Source: Gammaproteobacteria bacterium (GTDB lineage Bacteria > Pseudomonadota > Gammaproteobacteria > Pseudomonadales > JAUIET01). Taken from it: a stretch of 64,000 bases of DNA. The stretch lies in assembly GCA_030429735.1 (NCBI GenBank), contig JAUIET010000005.1, positions 201,905 to 265,904 of the forward strand, read 5' to 3'. The position numbers were made by a program, and so were the translations under genes. The number at the start of each line of letters is the position of its first letter. Position 1 is the first letter of the stretch. The notes below the pieces were generated by a model. The model was given only the letters and a program-made list of their open reading frames with translations, was not told where the DNA came from and searched no databases. Positions 44,873 to 53,067 of this stretch are shown here, piece after piece.

Positions 44873-45610
44873 TTAAGGCGAGCGCTGTTTTTCGCGTGAT
44901 AGCTCATACACTGAAGCCAACTGCTCCATCCCTATGGCGGTTTCATACTTCTGTTCCAGCTTGTCCAGGTTACAGACGTGTATTTTGCCGTAACGTAACT
45001 CGATATCGCCTTCTCGCTCCAGAGCTTTGAGCTCCTTGCTAACGCTCTGGCGTGATGCGCCGAGCATTTTGCTCAGGTCTTCGTGTGAAATTTCTATCGT
45101 CGTGCCCTGGCCATCGTCGCTGTTGCCGTGACTGATCGCCAGGCGCTGGATGACACGAGCCAAACGCTCGTGCAAATTCAAACCAGCGGCTTCCTCATTG
45201 AGAGAGTGCAGGAACCTTACCCGGCTGCACAATACCCGATTTAACTCGCGGCTGAGTTCCGGGTACCGGATACAAAGCTCATGAAAATGGTGTTTGTTCA
45301 AAACACGAAGTGATGAATCTTTGCTGGCAACCGCATGGCTCATGCGGGGTAATTCATCGATCAGGCCCATCTCTCCGAAGCAATCACCAGAACGAAATTC
45401 GCCAGTGATGATTTCACTGCCGTCCATTGAGTAATTGCATATTCGAACAGCGCCGTCCACCAGCCGATACATTTCGTTTGACGGGTCATTTTTGCGGTAA
45501 ACAGCCGCACCTTCGACAACTCGGCGTGAAACACTGAGCTGTTCAAACTCGGCCTGAAGTTCTGCGCTCAGTTTGCCGATGAAATCGTGCATATGTATTA
45601 TTTTTCTCAT
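44873..45610 (-). CDS. Crp/Fnr-family transcription regulator
   Basis: The 245-residue protein has a cyclic-nucleotide-binding-type beta roll (VYRKNDPSNEMYRLVDGAVRI, RSGDCFGEMGLIDELPR) and a C-terminal Crp-type winged helix (ISHEDLSKMLGASRQSVSKELKALEREG). The R.CNY..DGSEI segment replaces the classic cAMP pocket sequence, so cAMP binding is uncertain. It contains no N-terminal Fe-S cysteine cluster like that of Fnr. The ATG at 45610 and one at 45592 are both possible; neither has a good Shine-Dalgarno. It shares motifs with the Crp/Fnr gene at 52041-52757, so each uptake cluster has its own member of the same subfamily. It may regulate the operon it faces. Confidence 0.88.
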   Translation of the reverse strand: MRKIIHMHDFIGKLSAELQAEFEQLSVSRRVVEGAAVYRKNDPSNEMYRLVDGAVRICNYSMDGSEIITGEFRSGDCFGEMGLIDELPRMSHAVASKDSSLRVLNKHHFHELCIRYPELSRELNRVLCSRVRFLHSLNEEAAGLNLHERLARVIQRLAISHGNSDDGQGTTIEISHEDLSKMLGASRQSVSKELKALEREGDIELRYGKIHVCNLDKLEQKYETAIGMEQLASVYELSREKQRSP

Positions 45611-46095
45611 TGAGTGTTAATACCACAGCTTTCATTTAATTCCCAGTATCTCCCGCCGAGTTGAGCACGGGGTTTGTCGTTAAAGTGACAGTTCCGACAG
45701 TGTCCTGTCGGTATTGTAGACCGCGAAAAAACTCAGAGGAAATTGCCATAAGCGAGCACATATTACGGCCCAAACGAAAAATTCCACCTCCCTTCAACTT
45801 AATACCGTAAACATATTGATTCACTGTTCACAGACCTAGTGGACTGGGCGTTCATGGAACGCGGTGTGAGAGGCATGTTGCGGACAGTGCGGTCGATCCA
45901 GTCAGGGAAGGTATTGCCGACAATGCCACTGCGCCGACTGGTCACTCGAAGCCGGAAGAACACACTATATCGAGCGTTCAGGGAACTCGGCCGTATTGAA
46001 CGCAATGTCTGGGGACGGTTTTGCAATCACGGCTGGACTTGTTTTGAGCCTCAGCCCTTGATGAGTCGAATGACTCAAGCATAGTCGAAAACCGC
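45611..46095. other. 485-bp gene-free stretch with Tn3 remnant
   Basis: No intact gene was found. The left part (45611-45802) would hold the Crp/Fnr promoter. The centre is the Tn3 transposase fragment listed separately. The right 90 bp shows no recognisable coding content, and its last bases may be a Tn3-like terminal repeat (see findings). Confidence 0.6.
45803..46006 (+). pseudogene. Tn3-family transposase (TnpA) fragment
   Basis: The plus-strand frame reads from YRKHIDSLFTDLVDW to AFRELGRIERN. It contains RSIQSGKVLP, LRRLVTRSRKN and LYRAFRELGR. These match a conserved block of Tn3-family transposases (SIxxGKxxPSTxLRRLxxxSRKNxLYxAFRELGRxxRT). About 68 codons survive out of roughly 1000; both flanks lose the match, and stop codons lie in frame upstream. 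There is no resolvase or second fragment nearby. It is a decayed remnant of a transposon, lying at the edge of the module that carries the second AraC/TonB-receptor pair, and it supports acquisition of that module by transfer. Confidence 0.8.
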
Positions 46096-47160
46096 TCAAC
46101 CCCGGGTCAGCTCCCGCCAACTTCGTGGTGAACTACCATGCGCCGCGCTGAAAGCTCTAGAGAAATTGCTCACGCTGCCATAGCCTAGAATATTGGACAG
46201 GTCCGTCAGCGAAATATCGGACTTTTCCAGGTAATCCCTGGCTAGCCGCATACGCTCCTCGAACAATAGCTGCTTGAAATTTGTGCCTGTGCCGGCGAGT
46301 TCCCGCTGCAGGGTTCTTGAATGAGCGCCAAACTGGTCGGCACAGGCCCTGAGGTTGCACCGGCGGGTGCCGACATGCTGGCGTATATAGTGCGTCACTA
46401 GGCCGATGAGGTCTACCTCCTTGTTGGCACAGCGTTCCTTCAGGAGTCTGTCGCAGTGCGCCCGGACAATGGCGTACAACTCGGGGTCTGACGCCACGTT
46501 CTGCAGGTACAGGACATGCTCTGGAATGACCACGCCATCAAATTCCGAGTTGAAGTGCACTGGGCAGCCCATGTAGCGGGAATACTGCCCGGCCTGTGGC
46601 GGTTCGGCATGCGTGAAATGGACGGAGCTGACTTGCCAGCCGGCGCCAGAGAAGTCTTTCATGGCCTTCAGCAACTGCACAATTCCCAGCGTATGTAGCT
46701 GGACAGAACTCGACGTGACGGAGTACCTGTCGAAGCGGATAACAGATGCGAATCCACTATCGACGACCAGTTCATGCCGCGACGTGTCGCTGTAGATCTC
46801 GATGTAATCATGAATGTTGACTACCGCCTGGTGCAGGTTCGGCGAAAGACGCAGTAGCTGTCGACCAGGGCCGAACCTGAATGGGAGTTGGTGCTTTCCA
46901 ACGAGGAAGCCGAAATGTGGGCAATTAAATTGCTCCGCTACTGACTCCAGAAAACCGTAGACCTGCGAAACCCGCAGGAAACCCTCCGGCGACTCCAGGA
47001 CAGACCGGTCTATTCTCTGTTCTTCGAGTATTGGTGATAAGTCCACCCCCAACTCTTCAGCAGCTTCAAGGCTACCCTGCAAGAGTTCAGCCATCACCAG
47101 CTGTGATTTCAGGTCGCTAGGTCCGTTGTCCAAGGTTGTTATCCAAACCTTCAGTCGCAC
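46096..47160 (-). CDS. AraC-family regulator with arabinose-binding-like domain
   Basis: The 354-residue protein has the AraC-type ligand-binding domain (residues about 40-210, LSPILEEQRIDRSVLESPEGFLRVSQ to PPQAGQYSRYMGCPVHFN). Its C-terminal AraC DNA-binding domain has CADQFGAHSRTLQRELAGTG and SLTDLSNILGYGSVSNFSRAF. The start is uncertain: the GTG at 47160 has no good Shine-Dalgarno, and the ATG at 47094 would remove 22 residues. It diverges from the TonB receptor at 47380 across 219 bp, exactly as the AraC gene at 28850 does from the receptor at 30074. It probably controls the 47-57 kb module in response to its substrate. Its last codons run into a possible transposon end. Confidence 0.87.
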   Translation of the reverse strand: MRLKVWITTLDNGPSDLKSQLVMAELLQGSLEAAEELGVDLSPILEEQRIDRSVLESPEGFLRVSQVYGFLESVAEQFNCPHFGFLVGKHQLPFRFGPGRQLLRLSPNLHQAVVNIHDYIEIYSDTSRHELVVDSGFASVIRFDRYSVTSSSVQLHTLGIVQLLKAMKDFSGAGWQVSSVHFTHAEPPQAGQYSRYMGCPVHFNSEFDGVVIPEHVLYLQNVASDPELYAIVRAHCDRLLKERCANKEVDLIGLVTHYIRQHVGTRRCNLRACADQFGAHSRTLQRELAGTGTNFKQLLFEERMRLARDYLEKSDISLTDLSNILGYGSVSNFSRAFSAAHGSSPRSWRELTRG

Positions 47161-47164
47161 ATCA

Positions 47165-47178
47165 GTGTGTCGCCAAAT
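47165..47178. promoter_or_regulatory. Sequence shared by both AraC/TonB-receptor divergent regions
   Basis: GTGTGTCGCCAAAT here corresponds to GTGTGTCCCAAAT at 29964-29976 in the other AraC/receptor region, differing by one extra G. It lies just upstream of the AraC start. It may be an operator retained when the module was duplicated, but it is a short motif and could be chance. Confidence 0.3.
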
Positions 47179-47379
47179 GATAATCTTTTTTCAGCTAAAG
47201 GAAAGCTAAGGGCCGGCATTCGCTTTAGAGTACGCGAATGGCTCGAATTCGGGTAGTGAGACAGTGAATAGAGCTCTTTAAGGCCGATGAACTTATCGCC
47301 TCTACACATTCTGGGGATTTCAAATTGCAGATATCACGAAATCTTTCACTGATCGCTCTGATGACTATAGGAGAGTAGT

Positions 47380-49860
47380 ATGTACGCAAAACCAGGTTTA
47401 CGTCTGACCGCTATCGCTCTTGGCCTGGGTATCGCCCACCAGGCGGCAGCCCAGACACTTGAGGAAATAATTGTTACGGCTACCAAGCGTGCGGAGAGCA
47501 TGCAGGATGTGCCGATATCGATGATCGCCATGAGCGGCGAATCCATCAGGGAGATGGCTGTTACCAAAGCCGAGGACTTCACTGCGGATATGCCGGCGAT
47601 TTCCATTCACCAAAGCCCGGTGGGTAACGTGCTGTTTATCCGCGGAATCGGCACTCCTGGCAACAACCAGGGTATTGAGCAATCGGTGACCATCTTTCAC
47701 GACGGCGTCTATATGGGTCGCCACCAGATGTCACGCGCTCCATTTATGGATCTGGAGCGAGTGGAAGTGCTTCGGGGTCCGCAAAGCGTCCTGTTTGGCA
47801 AAAACACGATCGGTGGTGCTATCCACGTAATCAGTGCCAAACCTACAGACGAACTGGAGGGGATGATCAGTGGGCTCTACGGCTGGGAAGATGGCGAGCA
47901 GGAGATCACCGGCATCATCTCCGGCCCGATCTCCGATACCTTGCGCGGGCGCGTCGCCTATCGCGGTTATGAACTTGACGGTTACCTCGAAAATGTCATG
48001 ACAGGTAATGATGCTCCCGAACGCGACGACAAGACGCTGCGCGCTCAGTTCGCTTGGGATGCCACGGATAACCTTACAATTAGTGCCAGATGGGAGAACA
48101 GTCAGTTTGAGCAGGCACAAACCAGCTCGCAGTTGTCAATCATCGATCCTTTTACGCCGTCATCGGCGGCGACCAGCGCCCTGAATGCCGCCCTGGTTGC
48201 AACGGCTTCCAGCGGCAGTGGTATTGAGAACTACGATGATCGGCGTGCTGTGATCAATGATGGCGGCGTTTTGCTGGGGCAGGTGGTGTCTGGATTTGCG
48301 GGAATTCCTGGGTTCCCGGACCTTGAGGAAGGCAGTGACAATGACTCAGACTTGGGAATCCTCACTCTGGACTGGGCCATCGGGGATCACACCCTGACAG
48401 CGATCACGGGCTATGCCCACTATGACTACCGCGATGTCTGCGACTGTGACTTTGCTGCGATTCCCCTGATTCAAGCGGATGCACGCGAAGATTATGACCA
48501 GTGGAGTCAGGAAATTCGCCTGACCTCCGCTGGCGGTGAAAGAGTGGATTACATTGTCGGTCTGTATTACCACCAGAGCGACCTGAAATTCCGCTCGATA
48601 GAATCTTTCGGTACGGCCTTGCTGGCCCCGGAGCCAGGTAACCCAGCAGTACCAAACCTGACCCGTGATTACACTATGGAGCAGGAACAGGATATGTGGG
48701 CAATTTTTGGGTCGCTCACCTACAACTGGACAGACAGTACCCGTGTGACCCTCGGTCTGCGATATTTTGAGGAAAGTAAGGAAGTCAGTCACATACTCGA
48801 CAAAAAGTTCACTGCTGGCTGGGACTTCAGTGCGATCGCGGGTCTTCCACCCGGAACCCTGGCCTACGGCGATACCGCGGCGGAATATGATCGCTTCGAA
48901 AACGAACTGCGAGGCGGTCCTCTGGGAGTTCTGGTGGATACGGCCAATGGTATCTACCTCGGAAATCTAGGCACGTCTGAGCACGATATCATGGGCCGGA
49001 AGCGTGATGAGGATGAATGGACCTGGGCATTGACGCTGGAGCACGATGTCAGCGACGGCACCATGCTTTTTGTCACGGCCTCAACCGGAACCAAGGGTGG
49101 CGGCTTTGATGGACGTTTCCTGGGAGTGAACAATGGGCCATTCTTCGAGTATGAAGAAGAAACCGCCATGAACTACGAAATTGGATCGAAAAGTACTCTG
49201 CTCGACGGTGCTATGACGCTCAACGCCTCGCTGTTTTATACCACTGTCGAAGACTATCAGGTAAGTGTTTTCGATGGCGCCACTGCCTTTTTCGTACAGA
49301 ATGCAGCTGAAGTTGAATCCAAGGGTATTGAGATTGACCTCAATTGGGCCGCCACCGATAACTTGGTGGTGTCTGCCGCGGTGAGCTATCTCGACGCCGC
49401 GTACAGTGACTTCCCCAATGCGCCTTGTTGGGCAGGAACCGAAGACAATAATCGGGGTGACTGTGTGGGGCGCGGCACACCTACCGCACATCGTAACGCC
49501 AGCGGGGACAGCAATGTGTTTTCACCGAAGTGGGCTTTTAACTTAAATCTTGATTACCGCCAGCCGATAGGTGACTCTCTAGAGGCGCGAGCAATACTGA
49601 ATATCAACTATTCCGACGAGTATGCTAATGGCTCGGATCTTGATGTGGTGTATGCCTACCAGGAATCATTTACCAAATATGATTTGCGATTAAGCCTGGG
49701 TAGTTACGACGGTACATGGGATGTCGCCTTCATCGGGAAGAACCTGACCGACGAGGTAACCAGTGGCAATAATAATGACCAACCACTGGCGCCGGGTAAC
49801 GGCTTTTCCTTGACGGACCGCCTGCGTTCTTATGCGGTGCAGGCGACCTATCGCTTCTAG
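47380..49860 (+). CDS. TonB-dependent receptor, close paralogue of 30074 gene
   Basis: The 826-residue protein has a signal peptide, a TonB box LEEIIVTATKR, the plug RVEVLRGPQSVLFGKNTIGGA, and a barrel ending VQATYRF. It carries the same rare features as the receptor at 30074, such as YRDVCDCDFAAIPLIQ and NNDQPLAPGNGF. GGAGAG precedes the ATG. Codons look more GC-rich than in the 30074 gene. It imports an unknown ligand; the downstream amidohydrolase and sugar-acid-like genes imply a ligand different from that of the 30 kb operon, while the barrel resemblance implies a related scaffold. It is 89 bp before the amidohydrolase. Confidence 0.92.
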   Translation: MYAKPGLRLTAIALGLGIAHQAAAQTLEEIIVTATKRAESMQDVPISMIAMSGESIREMAVTKAEDFTADMPAISIHQSPVGNVLFIRGIGTPGNNQGIEQSVTIFHDGVYMGRHQMSRAPFMDLERVEVLRGPQSVLFGKNTIGGAIHVISAKPTDELEGMISGLYGWEDGEQEITGIISGPISDTLRGRVAYRGYELDGYLENVMTGNDAPERDDKTLRAQFAWDATDNLTISARWENSQFEQAQTSSQLSIIDPFTPSSAATSALNAALVATASSGSGIENYDDRRAVINDGGVLLGQVVSGFAGIPGFPDLEEGSDNDSDLGILTLDWAIGDHTLTAITGYAHYDYRDVCDCDFAAIPLIQADAREDYDQWSQEIRLTSAGGERVDYIVGLYYHQSDLKFRSIESFGTALLAPEPGNPAVPNLTRDYTMEQEQDMWAIFGSLTYNWTDSTRVTLGLRYFEESKEVSHILDKKFTAGWDFSAIAGLPPGTLAYGDTAAEYDRFENELRGGPLGVLVDTANGIYLGNLGTSEHDIMGRKRDEDEWTWALTLEHDVSDGTMLFVTASTGTKGGGFDGRFLGVNNGPFFEYEEETAMNYEIGSKSTLLDGAMTLNASLFYTTVEDYQVSVFDGATAFFVQNAAEVESKGIEIDLNWAATDNLVVSAAVSYLDAAYSDFPNAPCWAGTEDNNRGDCVGRGTPTAHRNASGDSNVFSPKWAFNLNLDYRQPIGDSLEARAILNINYSDEYANGSDLDVVYAYQESFTKYDLRLSLGSYDGTWDVAFIGKNLTDEVTSGNNNDQPLAPGNGFSLTDRLRSYAVQATYRF

Positions 49861-49949
49861 GTGGTTTGCTGATCTCAAGAATTCAGTTACGTTGGTCAGG
49901 CGGCACTTGTCGCCTGTTTCCCGTTCGACTTCCGAAAAAGAGCAGGATA

Positions 49950-51488
49950 ATGATTATTCGCCCGGTGATGACAGGTAAAACAAAAAAGTTCATTTCAGTA
50001 ATCGCGCTGTGGCTTCTGGCACTACCCATTCCGGCGTCTGAGTTGGATGTCGCCATTATCGGAGGGCGGGTGATGGACCCTGAAACGGGACTGGACGCTA
50101 TCCGAAATGTCGGCATCCGGGCAGGGCTTATTGTCGAAATCACGAAACGGCCTCTGACGGCCAGTAAAACCATCGATGCCGCAGGACAAGTCGTGACCGC
50201 GGGCTTTATCGATACACACTTTCACTGGTCTCGCACGATGGGCTATAAACTGGGATTACGCGACGGCGTGACCACGGCCATGGACCTGGAGTTTGGCACG
50301 CTGGGCACTCATGTCGAGGCGTGGTACCAGGAGCGCGAGAGCAGTACTCAAATAAACTACGGTACCTCCTCCAGTCACGAGTTGGCCCGTTCCCTGGTTC
50401 TCGATGCAGCCGAAGCACGCGATGCGCCCGCAGCGACCACTTCGCGCAGTGCCGGAATGGGCTGGGCGGAGGCCATGCCGACAGAGGAGCAGGGGAGAAA
50501 GATACTGGATACGCTGGACGTCGGCCTGCGTGCCGGTGCGATAGGCATCGGCTCGACATTGGGGTACATGCCTGGCGTATCCGCGCGGGAAATGTTCGAC
50601 GTGCAGAAACTGGCAGCGGGTTATGGGCGCCAAACCTCAGTACACCTGCGGCACACGCCCGGCACCCAGACAACGGAGCCGAATGGCGCCCAGGAAATAC
50701 TCGCCAATGCAGTAGCCCTTCAGGCTCCCGCCTGTATCAACCACTTCAATAATCCGGGGTGGGAGCTTGTGTATGAATTGCTTGAGCGGCTGCGGCAGAA
50801 CGGCCACAACGTATGGGGGGAAATTTACCCTTACGAGGCGGGCTCTACCACGATCAATGCGGTTTTCCTGCGCCCGGAAATCTGGCTCGATAAACTGGGC
50901 AATGCCTACGAAGACACCCTCCTCGACCCGCAGACCAATACGTTCTATACCCGCGAGCGTTATGAGAAGGTTGTGGCTGAACACCCCTCTACGGTGGTGG
51001 TGCTGTACAAAATGCCTCCCAAAATCGTACCACAGTGGTTGCAAATGCCGTTTGCGACAATGGCAAGCGATGGTATGCCTATTCCCGGAGACTGGGCTTG
51101 GGATACCGAATATTCTAACCTGCCTAACATGCATCCCCGCGGTGCTGGAGCCCGCGGCAAAAGCCTGCGTCTGTCGCGGGAGCACGGCATCCCGCTCATG
51201 CAGGTTCTTTCCCAGTTGAGCTACAATTCAGCGAAGTATCTGGGTGACATGGGGCTGGTGTCGATGCGTCGCCGTGGGCGTGTGCAGCTCGGCATGGTGG
51301 CGGATCTGGTCGTCTTTGATCCCGCTGCAATTACCGATAATGCAACCTATGAGCAGGGTACACTGCCCACCACTGGCATTTTCTGGGTACTGGTTAACGG
51401 GCGAGTTACTGTGGCAAGAGAGCGTGTGCTGCCAAACGTATATCCAGGTGAAGCGATACGATTTCCCGTGTTCGATCAGCAGAAGTGA
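49950..51488 (+). CDS. Secreted amidohydrolase, D-aminoacylase-like
   Basis: From ATG 49950 (AGCAGGATA upstream) the protein is 512 residues with a signal peptide ending near PIPASE. The amidohydrolase barrel starts with DVAIIGGRVMDPETGLDAIRN and the metal site DTHFH (His90, His92). EIYPYEAGSTTIN and MASDGMPIPGDW are typical of N-acyl-D-amino-acid deacylases, and the composite domain closes with GMVADLVVFDP. It should hydrolyse an amide or imide in the periplasm. A frame open further upstream (49866) starts in a non-signal leader and is rejected. It follows the receptor by 89 bp and may trim the imported ligand. Confidence 0.85.
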   Translation: MIIRPVMTGKTKKFISVIALWLLALPIPASELDVAIIGGRVMDPETGLDAIRNVGIRAGLIVEITKRPLTASKTIDAAGQVVTAGFIDTHFHWSRTMGYKLGLRDGVTTAMDLEFGTLGTHVEAWYQERESSTQINYGTSSSHELARSLVLDAAEARDAPAATTSRSAGMGWAEAMPTEEQGRKILDTLDVGLRAGAIGIGSTLGYMPGVSAREMFDVQKLAAGYGRQTSVHLRHTPGTQTTEPNGAQEILANAVALQAPACINHFNNPGWELVYELLERLRQNGHNVWGEIYPYEAGSTTINAVFLRPEIWLDKLGNAYEDTLLDPQTNTFYTRERYEKVVAEHPSTVVVLYKMPPKIVPQWLQMPFATMASDGMPIPGDWAWDTEYSNLPNMHPRGAGARGKSLRLSREHGIPLMQVLSQLSYNSAKYLGDMGLVSMRRRGRVQLGMVADLVVFDPAAITDNATYEQGTLPTTGIFWVLVNGRVTVARERVLPNVYPGEAIRFPVFDQQK

Positions 51489-52040
51489 CGACCGCCTGGT
51501 TCTTGCTAACAGAACGGCGTCGCAAGTAATCTCTGCCCGAGCTTGCCGGGAAAGAAGGACCGTTAGAACAAAGTTAAATGATACGTTTTGGCCATGTGGT
51601 TTGAGATAGCATAACTACTTAATTACAGACTTTTTTTGCCGCAAGGATTGAATCCATAGTGATTAAGTACCACTCCTGCAATGTATCAAGAGTTCTGCTT
51701 CCGTGACTATTCATGCTGCTGTCGACCCTAGCCGCAAATGCTCATACTGAGGATGTCGACATGGCAGCGCAGGCAATCGTCGAAGACAATGCCGCCGAGT
51801 TGATTGCTAAGGTCAAGCAATTCCACAGGATGTGCTGGCCAGGACGGGGCAGGGTGATATGCCCGCCTTTCCCCATAATCCAAATTTCTACCTGGAGCCT
51901 GATGCTGTGTTGTGTGGCGCTCAGGCACTGAGTGCAGTATTACTCGAATTGCTGCCTTAACACTTACCGAGTGAAGTGGGGAAACGATGGAATATCTCGG
52001 GCTGATTGGAAGTGTAGTATTGCTTGTATCTAGCGACCGA
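51489..52040. other. 552-bp stretch holding only a frameshifted small gene
   Basis: No intact gene was found between the amidohydrolase and the Crp/Fnr gene. A T-rich stretch near 51629-51640 is possibly a promoter element. The frameshifted fragment at 51713-51960 is listed separately. The last 80 bases show nothing recognised. Confidence 0.5.
51713..51960 (+). pseudogene. Possible frameshifted small gene, unrecognised
   Basis: From ATG 51713 the frame gives MLLSTLAANAHTEDVDMAAQ and continues for about 37 residues. The protein-like character then moves to another frame (TGQGDMPAFPHNPNFYLEPD, then VLCGAQALSAVLLELLP) that runs to a stop at 51960. A shift near 51820 would join them into about 82 residues. 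I do not recognise either part. It may be a decayed gene fragment, or the second half may simply be chance. Confidence 0.3.
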
Positions 52041-52757
52041 CTAGTGATGATAATCGGGCACGATTGGCTCTGCTCCGATAAGGCTGTCACAACTGTCTAT
52101 CAGGGCCGCGATATCGGGAATCAGGATTTTGCCGTAACTGCGCTGAATCAGCCCAACTTCCTCCAACTGCTTCAACTCGCGACTGATGCCTTCTCGGGTG
52201 GAGGCCAGCAATCGGGCAAGATGTTCATGGGTAAAGCCCTCAAGTACTGACACGCCATGCTCGTCCTCTTCACCGACACTGTAGCCCAAGCGCGCCAAAA
52301 GACGCACGAGACGATCATTCATAGACAGTGCCGTGGCATCGTCGACAACTGTGTGCGCGAGCCGCAGGCGGCGGGATAGGAGTTTATTGATCTCTACAGT
52401 AATTTCGTGATATTCGGCGTAAAGTGTCTCGAAATCGCGTTTGTGGAGAACCAGGAGGTCAGTGGGCCCCTGCGCATAGGCGCTGTGTACGCGGCAAAGG
52501 CCGTCGATCAGACTCAATTCGCCAAAGCAATCACCCGCCTGAAAGACTATGTATTGAATTTCTTTGCCACTCAGTGTGTAGTTGCATGAACGAACTCTCC
52601 CGGATTCCACCACGTAGAGTTCATGACCCTCTTCACCCAGGACGTATACGGCTTCGCCATCACCGTAGTGACGATGATGCATACGTTGTGCCACTGCCTC
52701 GCGGATGTCAGGCGGCAAGTTGGCTATCCAGCTGTGCAAGGCGGGAATTCTTTTCAT
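52041..52757 (-). CDS. Crp/Fnr-family transcription regulator (second)
   Basis: From ATG 52757 the protein is 238 residues. The upstream open frame contains the inverted repeat and is rejected. It has a beta-roll sensor (VYVLGEEGHELYVVESGRVRSCNY, QAGDCFGELSLIDGLCR) and a Crp-type helix-turn-helix (FTHEHLARLLASTREGISRELKQLEEVG). The R.CNY...G.EI segment, LID...R and the Y.E...E.N..L spacing match the regulator at 44873-45610, so these are paralogues of one unusual subfamily. The effector is unknown. It diverges from the hydrolase operon at 53068, which it may control. Confidence 0.88.
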   Translation of the reverse strand: MKRIPALHSWIANLPPDIREAVAQRMHHRHYGDGEAVYVLGEEGHELYVVESGRVRSCNYTLSGKEIQYIVFQAGDCFGELSLIDGLCRVHSAYAQGPTDLLVLHKRDFETLYAEYHEITVEINKLLSRRLRLAHTVVDDATALSMNDRLVRLLARLGYSVGEEDEHGVSVLEGFTHEHLARLLASTREGISRELKQLEEVGLIQRSYGKILIPDIAALIDSCDSLIGAEPIVPDYHH

Positions 52758-53067
52758 TTTCAAGGACGCTCGCCACCAGGTAAACACAGTATAAGTCAGA
52801 ATTATCTGAACACGATACCTAGGGAGCCTCTGAATAAGTGTGCAATACTTATTCAGAGGCTCCCTCGCATTGCAGTTCCAGGCAACATGCCCTGAGAATG
52901 GGGTAATCACCCGTAAAAACAGCGCGTCATTGTGAGAATTGTTACGAACCCCACCTGCGAATACTCCTACACTGTCCTCAAGAACTGACCATGATGTAAC
53001 ACGGTGAGATCTGTCGTCAGCCCATGCTGTGCAGGCCCATCGCAAAACGGAAATGGAGACCGATGCC
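52758..53067. promoter_or_regulatory. 310-bp divergent region between Crp/Fnr and hydrolase operon
   Basis: No gene was found. It carries the perfect inverted repeat at 52821-52865 and probably both promoters. GGAGACCGATGCC just before 53068 supplies the Shine-Dalgarno of the hydrolase. Confidence 0.6.
52821..52865. repeat. Perfect 19-bp inverted repeat with 7-nt spacer
   Basis: AGGGAGCCTCTGAATAAGT (52821-52839) and its exact reverse complement (52847-52865) flank GTGCAAT. No T-run follows, so a terminator is unlikely. The GGGAGCCTCTGAATAA end looks like an insertion-sequence terminal repeat; two such ends back to back could be an IS/MITE remnant. Confidence 0.7.
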
